In this document: in pieces, positions 7,263 through 16,348 of the stretch
How positions within the stretch are numbered: the stretch's first letter is position 1
How the letters are laid out: every line of letters starts with the position of its first letter
NCBI GenBank assembly: GCA_001782475.1
Contig: MFOT01000015.1
Coordinates: 1-42,934, forward strand
Source of the DNA: Candidatus Levybacteria bacterium RIFCSPLOWO2_01_FULL_38_21
Lineage (GTDB): Bacteria; Patescibacteriota; Microgenomatia; Levybacterales; UBA12049
Direction: 5' to 3'
Length of the DNA stretch: 42,934 nt
Notes under the pieces: generated by a model
What the model saw: only the letters and a program-made list of their open reading frames with translations
Database searches by the model: none
Told to the model about the DNA's origin: nothing
Position numbers and translations under genes: made by a program

Positions 7263-9100
7263 GTAAATTCTAAAGAATTATTTTCTAAAATCGGAAGATT
7301 TTTGGAAAGGACTCTTTCGGGAAGTTCAAGAATGAATCGTGAGACAATATTGGAAGTTCGTTGTCCAAAGAAAAGTCTTTTTCGGCAGTATGTTAAAAAT
7401 AATCTTTCTTTTGCCCGAGTCATACCAACATAGCAAAGTCTTCTTTCTTCCTCAAGCTCGTTTTTATCCATAAGACTTCTTGAATGAGGAAAAAGACCTT
7501 CTTCCATGCCAACCATAAATATAACAGGAAATTCAAGCCCTTTTGCAGCATGGAGCGTCATTAAATTTACCGCATCTTTTTTCTCTCCATTCTTGGGATG
7601 ATCTGGCAAATACTCTTGTTCAACCAAGGCCACATTCTCTAAAAATTGTGTTATGTCCGAAAATTCTATAGCAACCGAACTAAGTTCTTTTATATTCTCA
7701 AGTCTTGCTCTGTCTTCCTCGTCTTTCTCATCATACAAAGAAAGATAATCTGTTTTACTCAAAACTTTATCCAGAATTTCAAGAGTCGGTGTTGCTTCAG
7801 CCTTTTCCTCTTTAAAATCTTGCGAAAACTCAATAAACTTACTTAATCTTCCTTTGCCCAGCTTCTCAATTCGTTTAAAAGAAACTGTATCTTTTGGATT
7901 TGCAATAAGTCTTAAGTATGCCAAAACATCTTTTATTTCGCGTCTTTCATAAAATCTTGTCCCGCCGATTAAAATATAAGGTACCCCTCGGTGCAAAAAT
8001 ACTTCTTCAATTGCACGGGACTGGGCATTAGTTCTGTAGAGAACCGAAAAGTCAGAATAAGAAAAGCTGGGGTTTTTTGATTTAATTTCAATAATTTTAT
8101 TTACTATAAACTCTCCTTCATCATGTTCGTTTTGCGATTCATATAAGGCAACATCTTCTCCTTTGGGATTCTCTGTCCAGAGATCAAGTACAGGGTGAGA
8201 AGTATTTTTGGAAATAACAGAAGATGCGGCGTCAAGTATTTTTTGGGTTGATCGGTAATTTTGAGAAAGAGAAAAAGTTTGCGTATCTTTAAAGCCCTCT
8301 TTAAATTTTGAAAGATTTTGAAAATCGGCACCCCGCCAGGAATAAATACTCTGGGAAAAATCTCCGACCACGCAGACATTTGGAGATTCTGTTCCTGCCA
8401 GCATTTTTGTCAGCGTATATTGCGCATGGTTTGTGTCCTGATATTCGTCAACTAAAATATATTTAAATTTGCCTTGATATTTCCTAAGAGTATGGGGATT
8501 TTTGTCGAAAAGTTCTATGGTTTTTAAAATTAAATCATCAAAATCCAAAGCACCGTTTTCCGAAAGCAGTTTTTGATAGATTGGATATATTCTCGCTACA
8601 GTTTGCTGAAAATACCCCTTGGCGTAATTTATATATTCAGAAGATGTTATTAATTGATTTTTTGCTTCGGATATTGTTGTTAAAATCGATGAGGGCTTAA
8701 AATCTTTCGTTGAAATGTCAAGAATTTTCATTGCCTGTTTTACCGCATCGACTTGATCCTGCTCATCATAAATTACAAAATTTTTAGGAATGCCGATATA
8801 CAGACCTTCAATTCTTAAAATCTTGCTACAAAGAGAATGGAAAGTGGCAATTGTGGGTTGTGAACTTTTGGAAAATTTTTGGACTCTTTCTTTCATTTCG
8901 TTTGCAGCTTTATTTGTAAAAGTAACCATAAGAATATTAGTTGGTTCAACTAAAAGAACATTTATTAGATAAATAACCTTATAAGTTAAAACTCTTGTCT
9001 TGCCAGATCCGGCGCCTGCTAAGATAATCGCAGGACCCTCGGTCTTAAGAACTGCTTTTTTTTGATCGGGGTTTAAGTCCTTGAGAAAGTCTTTGTCCAT
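7259..9100 (-). CDS. uvrD: UvrD/PcrA-like superfamily 1 DNA helicase
   Basis: 613 residues, about 100 shorter than typical PcrA/UvrD. All SF1A motifs are present: LNPDQKKAV (Q motif), Walker A AGAGSGKT (28-35), VTFTNKAA, Walker B DEYQDT (218-223), GDFSQSIYSWRGAD (246-259), NYRST, MTLHAAKGLEFPVIF and the final YVGMTRAKERLFL. It is a 3'-5' DNA helicase for excision repair and replication-fork restart. The C-terminal tail that binds partners is reduced. The ATG is preceded by TATTAT on the minus strand 5 nt away, overlapping the tpiA promoter. It is followed by the coupled FemAB gene. Confidence 0.93.
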
Positions 9101-9110
9101 ACTCTATAAT
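9081..9110 (+). promoter_or_regulatory. tpiA promoter, shared with divergent uvrD
   Basis: TTGAGA (9081-9086), 18-nt spacer, TATAAT (9105-9110), then a 25-nt leader to ATG 9136. The -10 is nearly palindromic (TATTAT on the other strand, 5 nt from the uvrD ATG), so both promoters overlap here. Confidence 0.5.
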
Positions 9111-9135
9111 AGAGAAACTCAAGTTATTGTACCAT

Positions 9136-9849
9136 ATGAAAAAACTTTTTATTATAGCCAACTGGAAGTCAAATAAAACCATAGAAGAGGCAGAAAAATG
9201 GCTTCATGATTTTTCCGAAATTCTATCATCCAGCCCTCTAGATCTCTTAAATAAAGAGATAATAGTCTGTCCATCATTTGCTGTTTTGGAGCATGCAGGC
9301 TATTGTTCTAAAAATTTAAAACTTCCAATAAAATTAGGAGCACAAAATATCTCGCGATTTGAAAAAGGAGCTTATACGGGAGAAGTGAGCGCAGAAATGT
9401 TGGAGAGCTTAGTTATGTATTGTATTGTAGGACATTCTGAAAGACGAAAATATTTTGGAGAAACTGATGATGATGTTATTGAAAAAATAAAGCTTCTTTT
9501 GGAATACAAAATTACGCCCGTTCTTTGCATTAGCGATTTGTCACAATTGGACTCTTATATTAATAGAGGGAAACAAATTATAGAAAGATCTAAGGAAATA
9601 ATCTTTGTTTATGAGCCCCCCGATGCGATTAGTGGAGGCGGAGACTACAAACCTGATTCTCCGGAAGATGCAAATTTGAATGCCGGTAAAATAAAAGAAC
9701 GAATTGGAGAAATAAAAATTTTATACGGCGGAAGTGTAAATTCAGATAATGTTGCCTCTTTCTTCTCTCAACCAAACATAGAGGGTGCATTAGTGGGACA
9801 AGCAGGTCTTGATCCTCTCGAGTTTTTAGGAATCATTAAAAATGCTTAA
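9136..9849 (+). CDS. tpiA: triosephosphate isomerase
   Basis: 237 residues from ATG 9136; a TTG nine bases upstream is less likely. Active-site residues are present: N9 and K11 in ANWKSNKT, H100 in VGHSERRKYFG, and the catalytic base E160 in VYEPPDAI. LYGGSVNSDN and GALVGQAGL bind phosphate as usual. The flexible loop 6 after the Glu is divergent: instead of the normal PVWAIGTGK it reads PPDAISGGGDY. The enzyme interconverts dihydroxyacetone phosphate and glyceraldehyde 3-phosphate. Its end overlaps the LCP gene by 8 nt. Confidence 0.92.
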   Translation: MKKLFIIANWKSNKTIEEAEKWLHDFSEILSSSPLDLLNKEIIVCPSFAVLEHAGYCSKNLKLPIKLGAQNISRFEKGAYTGEVSAEMLESLVMYCIVGHSERRKYFGETDDDVIEKIKLLLEYKITPVLCISDLSQLDSYINRGKQIIERSKEIIFVYEPPDAISGGGDYKPDSPEDANLNAGKIKERIGEIKILYGGSVNSDNVASFFSQPNIEGALVGQAGLDPLEFLGIIKNA

Positions 9850-10927
9850 AAAAATCGTAGCTGTTCTTCTTGGCATTATAATTCTTTTTTTTGTTGGAAA
9901 AGCTGTTGTTAAAATTGCAAAAATTTCTCCGTTTTTATTTCAACTCCTGTTTAATAGAGATATAAAACTTAAGACAAATGACGACCATATAAATGTGCTT
10001 CTTTTGGGAATTGGAGGGAAAAATCACGAAGGCCCAAATCTTACAGATACAGTAATTTTTGCAAGTCTTTCTACAAAAGGAGATAAAGTTACACTGGTTT
10101 CTATTCCTCGTGATTTATGGGTGTCGGATTTAAATGCAAAAATTAATACAGCCTATTCTACAGGAGAAAGCAAAAGACAAGGGGGAGGTCTCGTGTTGGT
10201 AAAAGCCGTTGCTTCGAAAATTGTTAATCAGCCGATTGATTATGTTCTCAGAATTGACTTTGATGGTTTTGTTAAGGCAGTAGATTTAGTTGGAGGTCTT
10301 AATGTAAATGTTGAAAGAACTTTTGATGATTTTGAATATCCGATCGACGGAAAAGAAGAAGACCCCTGCGGTCATAGCGATGAGGAGCTTAAAGAACTTG
10401 CAACCTCCTCTTCTCAGCTTGAAGCTTTCCCTTGTAGATATTCTGATACCCATTTTTATAAGGGAGAGCAGAAGATGGATGGAAAAACCGCTCTTCAGTT
10501 TGTAAGATCCCGCCATGCACAAGGCGTTGAGGGCTCTGATTTTGCAAGAAGCAAAAGACAGGAGAAAGTGATTAAAGCTTTTAAAGACAAGATATTTTCT
10601 CTTCAGACACTTGCAAATCCAGCAAAAGTGATAAGTCTTTACGATATATTAAAGGGAAGTATAGATACAGATATAAAAGATGATGAATTCGATGATTTTA
10701 TAAGACTTGCGTCAAAAATGAACAAAGCGCAAACAGAAAATGCAGTATTAGACACAGGAGACAGTGAAAAAAAACGGCCAGGTCTTTTAATAAATCCTCC
10801 CACAGGGGAAGAATACAATTTTGAATGGGTACTTATTCCAAAAGCAGGAAATGGGAATTTTTCGGAAATTCAAAAGTATATTGATTGCGAGATTAAGATT
10901 GGCAGTTGTTCAATCACTGCGAAATAA
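9842..10927 (+). CDS. LytR-CpsA-Psr (LCP) family protein
   Basis: 361 residues. One N-terminal membrane segment (about 4-20) anchors an extracytoplasmic LCP domain. Motifs: VLLLGIGGKNHEG, DTVIFASL, the signature VSIPRDLWV with its Arg-Asp, KINTAYS, then VDLVGGLNVNV and ALQFVRSRH with GSDFARSKRQ. LCP proteins transfer lipid-linked polysaccharides to the cell wall. Two Cys near 177 and 198 flank an insert and may form a disulfide. It overlaps tpiA by 8 nt and runs into the convergent DUF2298 gene. Confidence 0.92.
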   Translation: MLKKIVAVLLGIIILFFVGKAVVKIAKISPFLFQLLFNRDIKLKTNDDHINVLLLGIGGKNHEGPNLTDTVIFASLSTKGDKVTLVSIPRDLWVSDLNAKINTAYSTGESKRQGGGLVLVKAVASKIVNQPIDYVLRIDFDGFVKAVDLVGGLNVNVERTFDDFEYPIDGKEEDPCGHSDEELKELATSSSQLEAFPCRYSDTHFYKGEQKMDGKTALQFVRSRHAQGVEGSDFARSKRQEKVIKAFKDKIFSLQTLANPAKVISLYDILKGSIDTDIKDDEFDDFIRLASKMNKAQTENAVLDTGDSEKKRPGLLINPPTGEEYNFEWVLIPKAGNGNFSEIQKYIDCEIKIGSCSITAK

Positions 10928-13226
10928 TTTTATATATTTTACTTCTCCCATTTTGGTAAATTATCTTTCCTATTTTTGAAAACCTCAGCTCATCTAAATT
11001 CGGATATTTTTGATATTCCAGCTCCCCAATAAATACATAGGAAATTTTATATTTATCAATTAGCTCTTTTGTCGTGTTTATATCGGGATTTTCATACAGT
11101 GTTTGTACTTCGGTAATTCTTGGCGAGGGTGTATCATATGTTCCTCTCCATAGCCATTCATGAACCGTCCATCCTAAAACAGTCGGAAGCCCAGTATTTG
11201 CCGAAACCCTTGCAAAATCTGTATAAGAATCTCCTTGTGCTTCAAGAATTACCGGTTGATTTTTTATATTTTTATTAATCCAGACAATTGCATCATAGTC
11301 ACTAGGATAAAGATTTTTAAGATATTTGGTTCCGTCAAGTCCTAATTGCGTTTTTAGCTCGCCGTAAAAAGAGCCTATGGCAAAATACGGGTAGATCATA
11401 ACTAAAATCAAAAATAAAATAGAAAATATAAAAAATACAAAGCGAAACAATTTGAAATTTGAAATTTGAAATTTAAAATTGATAATTATTCTTGTGATGA
11501 TATACCCGGATGCAATCGAGAGCATAATGAATGACTGGTAGACAAGCTTAAACATTGTATTTGCCCTGTAATGCGCAGGATAGATGTCTTTTATGTAGAC
11601 TAGCTCGGGGATTATTATCAATACAGTTGATAAAATAATCAGTAAAAAAACAAAAATATCAGATATAGTCAAATTTTTAATTTTTAATTTTAAATTTTCA
11701 ATAAGACTTAAATTTTTAATTTTTAATTTTTGAAATATAAAGATAATAAAAGATACTGCCCAGAAGTAAAAAAATCCATAGAGAATCATAATTTGCCACC
11801 AGGGAGATTTCTGGCAATGGTCTGCCTCAAAAATAAAGGGCCCAAGTTTTCCTGCCTTTACTAAAAAATCAGGAGGACAGACTATTCCGATCCCCGAAAC
11901 GAATGGTTTGAAGAAATGATTAAATGGATAAGAGAAAATAAAAAAACCAAAAAACAAAACAGCTATAGTTAAAAACCAGTTTTCTATACGAAGTTTTTTT
12001 AAAGAAAAAAAGAGTACGAGGGCTGCCAGCAAAAGGTAAATTATTCCGTCCCACGCATTCGTCATGTACATTATTGCTAGCAAAAATGCTAGCAATAAAA
12101 TTTCAAATTCAAAATTCCAAATTCTAAATAAATCCCAATTACCTAAATTCAAAAATCCAAAAGTTTTATTATTGGAATTTATTTGTGATTTGTGACCTGC
12201 CTTGCCGGCAGGCAGGTTTGTGATTTGTGATTTAGTAATTAATGACAATAGTAGCGCAATTGTTAACAATACAAACGGTATATCTAAAACATGTCCGTGA
12301 AGATCTGAAACAACAAACGAGTAAGATGGAAACTCATGAATAGTGTTACGGATAAAACGAGTGGCATTAGGATACCAATAATTATTCGGAAATGTTGAGA
12401 GTGAGAATGGCAAGTGCCAAAAAGGAACAGGATTTTCTCCTGAGTAATTTTTAAAAAAAGCATAAATTGTCTGAAAATTTCCGGAAAGAGAAACTAAAAA
12501 ACCAGTGAGAAGACCGGCAGTAATCGAAAACCACCTCAGAGGAGTCGTCAAGCTCCACCTCTGAGGTGACCGAATGGGCTCCTCAGAGGTGAGTATTGAA
12601 ATGAGGTTTGCGCCTATCGAAAAAGAGCCGGTAAAAGTAAACGCAAAAATTGTTGCGACCATTAAATTAAAAGTGATATTTGAAGGAATGTTGGAAAGTT
12701 TTGTTAAAACAGCTGTTGTTAAATGACCAAAATAATAATAATTTATTGGCAGTGGTGTAAACCAAATATCTTTGGGAGGGAAAAATTCACTTCTTAAAAT
12801 AGAATTTAAAATCCCAAAATCCATGTATTTTTCAAGTCCGTGAATATCAGGTTGGAAGGACCGCACATAAGACCAGAAGAGAAAAGCAATGGTAAATATA
12901 ATTTCCTCCAAAATAAAAATTGCCCAATTTTTTTTCAATATCATTAAAAACTTTTTCAGTCCGTCATTTTTCTTTCTAATAATAAATGCGAAGTTTAAGA
13001 TTGCGAAAAAAATCAATATCAGAGCAGAAGTTAAAAATGAAAAAGGAGCAATATGTAATAGTCCCAAAATAAAAATTGTGTAAGAAACAACCCCAATCCC
13101 CAAAATTTTTGAAAATACGTACCCCCTATCAAAAAAGTTTTTGAATATAGAAAATGTAAGAGGAAGAAAAGCTACGCCAATTATAAAAAACGTACCCCAC
13201 CATTTAGAAATTTCTAAAATTTCCAT
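10914..13226 (-). CDS. DUF2298 (Chlor_Arch_YYY) large membrane protein
   Basis: 770 residues with many membrane segments. The YYY motif that names the family is visible in PINYYYFGHLTTAVLTKL, with further family blocks HEFPSYSFVVSDLHGHVLDIPF and YMTNAWDGIIY. The C-terminal soluble part carries ANTGLPTVLGWTVHEWLWRGTY and a KYKISYVFIGELE segment. The family looks like GT-C glycosyltransferases or their relatives; the reaction is not established. The gene is interrupted in frame by several repeats (heptamer tracts, a 21-nt palindrome and a 62-nt palindromic cassette), all in loops between membrane segments. It ends convergent to the LCP gene. Confidence 0.85.
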   Translation of the reverse strand: MEILEISKWWGTFFIIGVAFLPLTFSIFKNFFDRGYVFSKILGIGVVSYTIFILGLLHIAPFSFLTSALILIFFAILNFAFIIRKKNDGLKKFLMILKKNWAIFILEEIIFTIAFLFWSYVRSFQPDIHGLEKYMDFGILNSILRSEFFPPKDIWFTPLPINYYYFGHLTTAVLTKLSNIPSNITFNLMVATIFAFTFTGSFSIGANLISILTSEEPIRSPQRWSLTTPLRWFSITAGLLTGFLVSLSGNFQTIYAFFKNYSGENPVPFWHLPFSLSTFPNNYWYPNATRFIRNTIHEFPSYSFVVSDLHGHVLDIPFVLLTIALLLSLITKSQITNLPAGKAGHKSQINSNNKTFGFLNLGNWDLFRIWNFEFEILLLAFLLAIMYMTNAWDGIIYLLLAALVLFFSLKKLRIENWFLTIAVLFFGFFIFSYPFNHFFKPFVSGIGIVCPPDFLVKAGKLGPFIFEADHCQKSPWWQIMILYGFFYFWAVSFIIFIFQKLKIKNLSLIENLKLKIKNLTISDIFVFLLIILSTVLIIIPELVYIKDIYPAHYRANTMFKLVYQSFIMLSIASGYIITRIIINFKFQISNFKLFRFVFFIFSILFLILVMIYPYFAIGSFYGELKTQLGLDGTKYLKNLYPSDYDAIVWINKNIKNQPVILEAQGDSYTDFARVSANTGLPTVLGWTVHEWLWRGTYDTPSPRITEVQTLYENPDINTTKELIDKYKISYVFIGELEYQKYPNLDELRFSKIGKIIYQNGRSKIYKIISQ
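11451..11478. repeat. heptamer tract in the DUF2298 gene (a)
   Basis: TTTGAAA three times, then TTTAAAA, in 7-nt phase; encodes the INFKFQISNFKLF loop. Confidence 0.92.
11672..11731. repeat. heptamer tract in the DUF2298 gene (b)
   Basis: Units AATTTTT, AATTTTA and AATTTTC from 11672, and three AATTTTT units from 11711. They encode KLKIKNL repeats in a loop. Confidence 0.9.
12071..12098. repeat. perfect 11-bp inverted repeat in the DUF2298 gene
   Basis: TTATTGCTAGC (12071-12081), loop AAAAAT, GCTAGCAATAA (12088-12098). A strong hairpin inside the coding sequence, immediately next to a heptamer tract. Confidence 0.9.
12099..12161. repeat. heptamer tract in the DUF2298 gene (c)
   Basis: Nine units in 7-nt phase, beginning AATTTCA, AATTCAA, AATTCCA, AATTCTA and then more degenerate. 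Confidence 0.85.
12182..12230. repeat. GC-rich 21-nt palindrome framed by (TTTGTGA)2
   Basis: A 21-nt near-palindrome (CCTGCC...GGCAGG, 12196-12216) is flanked on each side by the identical 14-mer TTTGTGATTTGTGA. The same 21-mer in reverse complement occurs at 18771-18791. Here it encodes LPAGKAG. Confidence 0.95.
12531..12593. repeat. triple palindromic cassette in the DUF2298 gene
   Basis: CACCTCAGAGGAG (12532-12544), the perfect palindrome CACCTCTGAGGTG (12556-12568) and CTCCTCAGAGGTG (12580-12592) lie in about 62 nt. The outer units are inverted copies. The cassette encodes about 21 extra residues (TSEEP to PLRWF) without breaking the frame. Confidence 0.9.
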
Positions 13227-13251
13227 TATCCGTTATTATATAAAATTTTAT

Positions 13252-14805
13252 TCAATTTATTTTGAACAAATATGATTCTAATTGCTTATTAACATTTATT
13301 AAAGATACAGTTTTTCCATTTGGGAATTCTTCCGCAAGTTTTTCTAAGATGAAAGAGTATTCAGGGTATATTACAAACATAGTTGGTTTTGTCCTATCTA
13401 TAAGAGAAATAACTATATGGTTTTTGTCTTTTGCAAACATTAGGTTTTTTTTATCGATATTAGGAAGAAGAAATCTTAAGGTTGGATAATCGGGATAAAG
13501 ATAGGGAATTGTGTAAAAATAAACAATGGAATTTTTGCTCTCATTTATTATATAATTTGAGACTTCGGTTGAAATCCGTGATCCTATATCTGCAATGGAA
13601 TTTTTTGGAGAAAGGAAAAAGCAAGCGTTTAGATTAAATAATATTATCGCAGCTATTGAAGAAAAAATGAGGATAGACTCCACATATTTTTTGAAAGGAA
13701 AAAGATTTAGTAATTTTGAAAATTTAAATATCCCAAGAGATATAAAAATGTAAAGTAATGGTAAACCTATTACAAATCGAGGCAGAAAAATAGGAGATGG
13801 AATTGATGTCAGAATTTGCCCAAGCAATGAAATTATAAACCATAAAAAAAGAAAAACTTTTATTTTTGTTTTGAGTCTTAAAACCGCAAATAAACCAAAA
13901 ATAAGAAAGAAGATACTAACCCAATCTATTAATTGTCCCTTGTAGCCGTATTGTGCGCTGTTGTCTCCCGAGAAAATATCAAACGTTTTTCTCGTTTGTT
14001 CAACAAATAGTCCTAAGTCGTTTTCGTTGTAGTTCGTCCATTCTTTTGCGGGCTTTGAGAAAATATAAACAGTTTCAGTTCTGTTCAAAAAGGTATTCGG
14101 GTGATTTATAAAAAATAATATTTGTGGAAGATATATCAAGAAAGACATCAAGAGAATTAATAAGACATTCAATATTCTTTTTTTAACACCTTCTTTGTTA
14201 ACCAGATAAAATACTAAAGGAATAGCTACTAATAAGGGCAGAATACGGATCGCATAATAAGAATATAAACCAAAACCAGCAAATACTCCCGAGAGAACAA
14301 ATGACAATTTTTTTTCAGTCTTAAGTCCATGGAAAAGAAAATAAAAACAAGCTATAAGAAAAAAAGTTGCCTGAACGTATGATATCCCAAGCCGGCTTAA
14401 AGCAATCCAAAGGTGGGATGTGGCTAGCAGGATTGTTGCTAACAAAGCAACTTTTTCTTCAAACATCGATTTTAAAAAGAGATAAAAAAAAGGAAGAGTG
14501 ATAACTCCGAAAATAGCTGAACCAATCCTATCTCCTGCTATGTTTTGCGCAAATAATTTCATTGTTATTGCGCGGGGTACAAAAGATAGAAGAGGTAAAT
14601 CAGCCCAACCGATTCCAATTAGATTGTCAACAGGGTTCTTTAGAAATTCTATAGCTTGAAGAGCAGTTTCTGCTTCATCTCCATGAACTACATTGGGAAT
14701 AGAGTCGAGTTTGTAAAAATAAAGAAAGAAGATAAATACTATTAAACCAAGTAGAAAAAGAAATTTATAAACTTTAATGTTTTTCTGATGTAATAAATAG
14801 TCCAT
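13252..14805 (-). CDS. GT39-type (ArnT/PMT-like) membrane glycosyltransferase
   Basis: 517 residues from ATG 14805; an upstream TTG at 14832 is possible. The N-terminal membrane segment is followed by SIPNVVHGDEAETALQA, the acidic motif after TM1 that binds metal and lipid-phosphate sugar in GT-C enzymes. About ten more hydrophobic segments follow, then a C-terminal soluble part. Such enzymes move a sugar from a polyprenyl-phosphate donor onto protein or lipid outside the membrane. Either start overlaps the preceding gene, in the same operon. Acceptor and donor are unknown. Confidence 0.8.
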   Translation of the reverse strand: MDYLLHQKNIKVYKFLFLLGLIVFIFFLYFYKLDSIPNVVHGDEAETALQAIEFLKNPVDNLIGIGWADLPLLSFVPRAITMKLFAQNIAGDRIGSAIFGVITLPFFYLFLKSMFEEKVALLATILLATSHLWIALSRLGISYVQATFFLIACFYFLFHGLKTEKKLSFVLSGVFAGFGLYSYYAIRILPLLVAIPLVFYLVNKEGVKKRILNVLLILLMSFLIYLPQILFFINHPNTFLNRTETVYIFSKPAKEWTNYNENDLGLFVEQTRKTFDIFSGDNSAQYGYKGQLIDWVSIFFLIFGLFAVLRLKTKIKVFLFLWFIISLLGQILTSIPSPIFLPRFVIGLPLLYIFISLGIFKFSKLLNLFPFKKYVESILIFSSIAAIILFNLNACFFLSPKNSIADIGSRISTEVSNYIINESKNSIVYFYTIPYLYPDYPTLRFLLPNIDKKNLMFAKDKNHIVISLIDRTKPTMFVIYPEYSFILEKLAEEFPNGKTVSLINVNKQLESYLFKIN

Positions 14806-16348
14806 GATACTTAAATTTATAATTACCAACAAAATCTATATACTTACCATTAGGAAATTTACTTAAAAGCTGATTCACCTGGGATATTTCTGGATATTGG
14901 AGTACTAAAAAATCGCTGTTTCTCAAGAGAGGAAATGCATAAGGGAAATAGTCTGTTTTTATTTTGTAAAGATTGCCAGTTCTAAAAAGAAGTTCCTTTC
15001 CAATGTGATAGGCAGGATAAGCAGAGACAAAAATACGAGACTCTTTTTTTGCATTTTCTTTTATCAAAGAATCAAGATATACGCTATCTGTAAGTATGCT
15101 TATGTTTTGGTCTTCTTTAATCATTTTCTGAACCGAAATTAAATTGCTAAACCCAAATAGAAAAATCAATCCCAATATAAGCGCTGAATGATATTTAATT
15201 TTTTTAAATGTGAGGCCGATACCTATAGAGATTATCAATGCAATAAATGGAAACGAAATATAAATTCTATGAAAAGCACCTACAGGAACGGTTAAAACCA
15301 TTCCAAGGAAAAATGTAGTAAAAAATATGAAAGGAGGGTATAGATATATAGTATTCTGTTTTATTTTTCTTAAAAAAATCGAAATACAACATGCAACTCC
15401 AATTATTAATATAATAAAAGTTAAATAGTTAAAAAGAGCCTGATGTCCAAAATAATATTCATTAATTCCTCCGATATCTTTGGTGAACAATGACTTAAAG
15501 TTTATTTGTGCAGCATTGGCAATTACCGAAAAGAAGCTTACCCCATTCTTAAATTGTTGTTGTGCTTCTGTGGAATTTAAAAGATTTACTTGATTGACCC
15601 GTTGGATAAAAAAGTTGTCTTTTGTAATTGCATAAAATATAAAAGGAAAAATTATCAACAATGAAATAATTAGGGATACGCCGAAAAGCTTAACATACTT
15701 TAACGTTTTTTTACTGGCGGCCTCAAATAATATAAAAAATAACAGAAGTGGCAAGGTAATATAGGATGATGAGTAAGTAAGGTAAGACAAACCTATAAAT
15801 ACGCCGCATAAAATAGCGTAAATTATTCTTTCTTTTTTAATAATTAGAAGAAAATAATAAAAACTCGCAATGAAAAAAGCAGTGCTACTTATAAAGTGAA
15901 GACCAAGACTTGAAAGATATAAATTCGGAGCGAGTAAAATATAAATTAAAAGCAGCAAAAATTGTTGTAACCCCCTTTTTACAAAATATATTTTTCCAAT
16001 CAAATAAAGATATACAACGGTAATTATATGGTAAGGCCACGTTGAAATTCTTATGCTTTCTAATGAAGGGCCTAGAACCTTTAAAAAAATTTTCTGAATA
16101 AAGAAATAAAATACGGGAAATTGCGTGAGCCAGTCCTGTTTATTTGGAACAACCGAAAACCAGTCAATCTTACTTGAGGGTGGAAGAAAAAAAGATATGT
16201 ACGCTGTTATGAATTCATCTTCCTGATAGTGAAATTTAAAACTTGAGAAGTAATAAAGAAGCGATAGATAAGCTATGATTAAAATACTGATTAATGCTAC
16301 TTCCTTAGTATTAATCTTTTTAGATAAAAGCTTAATTATTTTTTGCAT
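14774..16348 (-). CDS. GT-C-like multi-pass membrane protein
   Basis: 524 residues. After the first membrane segment comes HYQEDEFITAYISFFLPP, with an acidic pair in the place expected of GT39 enzymes, then about ten hydrophobic segments and a soluble tail. I infer a lipid-sugar-dependent glycosyltransferase. It overlaps both neighbours on the same strand (13 nt upstream, 32 or more downstream), so three membrane genes form one transcript. Confidence 0.65.
   Translation of the reverse strand: MQKIIKLLSKKINTKEVALISILIIAYLSLLYYFSSFKFHYQEDEFITAYISFFLPPSSKIDWFSVVPNKQDWLTQFPVFYFFIQKIFLKVLGPSLESIRISTWPYHIITVVYLYLIGKIYFVKRGLQQFLLLLIYILLAPNLYLSSLGLHFISSTAFFIASFYYFLLIIKKERIIYAILCGVFIGLSYLTYSSSYITLPLLLFFILFEAASKKTLKYVKLFGVSLIISLLIIFPFIFYAITKDNFFIQRVNQVNLLNSTEAQQQFKNGVSFFSVIANAAQINFKSLFTKDIGGINEYYFGHQALFNYLTFIILIIGVACCISIFLRKIKQNTIYLYPPFIFFTTFFLGMVLTVPVGAFHRIYISFPFIALIISIGIGLTFKKIKYHSALILGLIFLFGFSNLISVQKMIKEDQNISILTDSVYLDSLIKENAKKESRIFVSAYPAYHIGKELLFRTGNLYKIKTDYFPYAFPLLRNSDFLVLQYPEISQVNQLLSKFPNGKYIDFVGNYKFKYHGLFITSEKH

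Noticed and set aside
8104-8379. Separate small protein inside uvrD
   Set aside because: A frame-shifted shadow of the helicase gene, whose motifs continue through this region.
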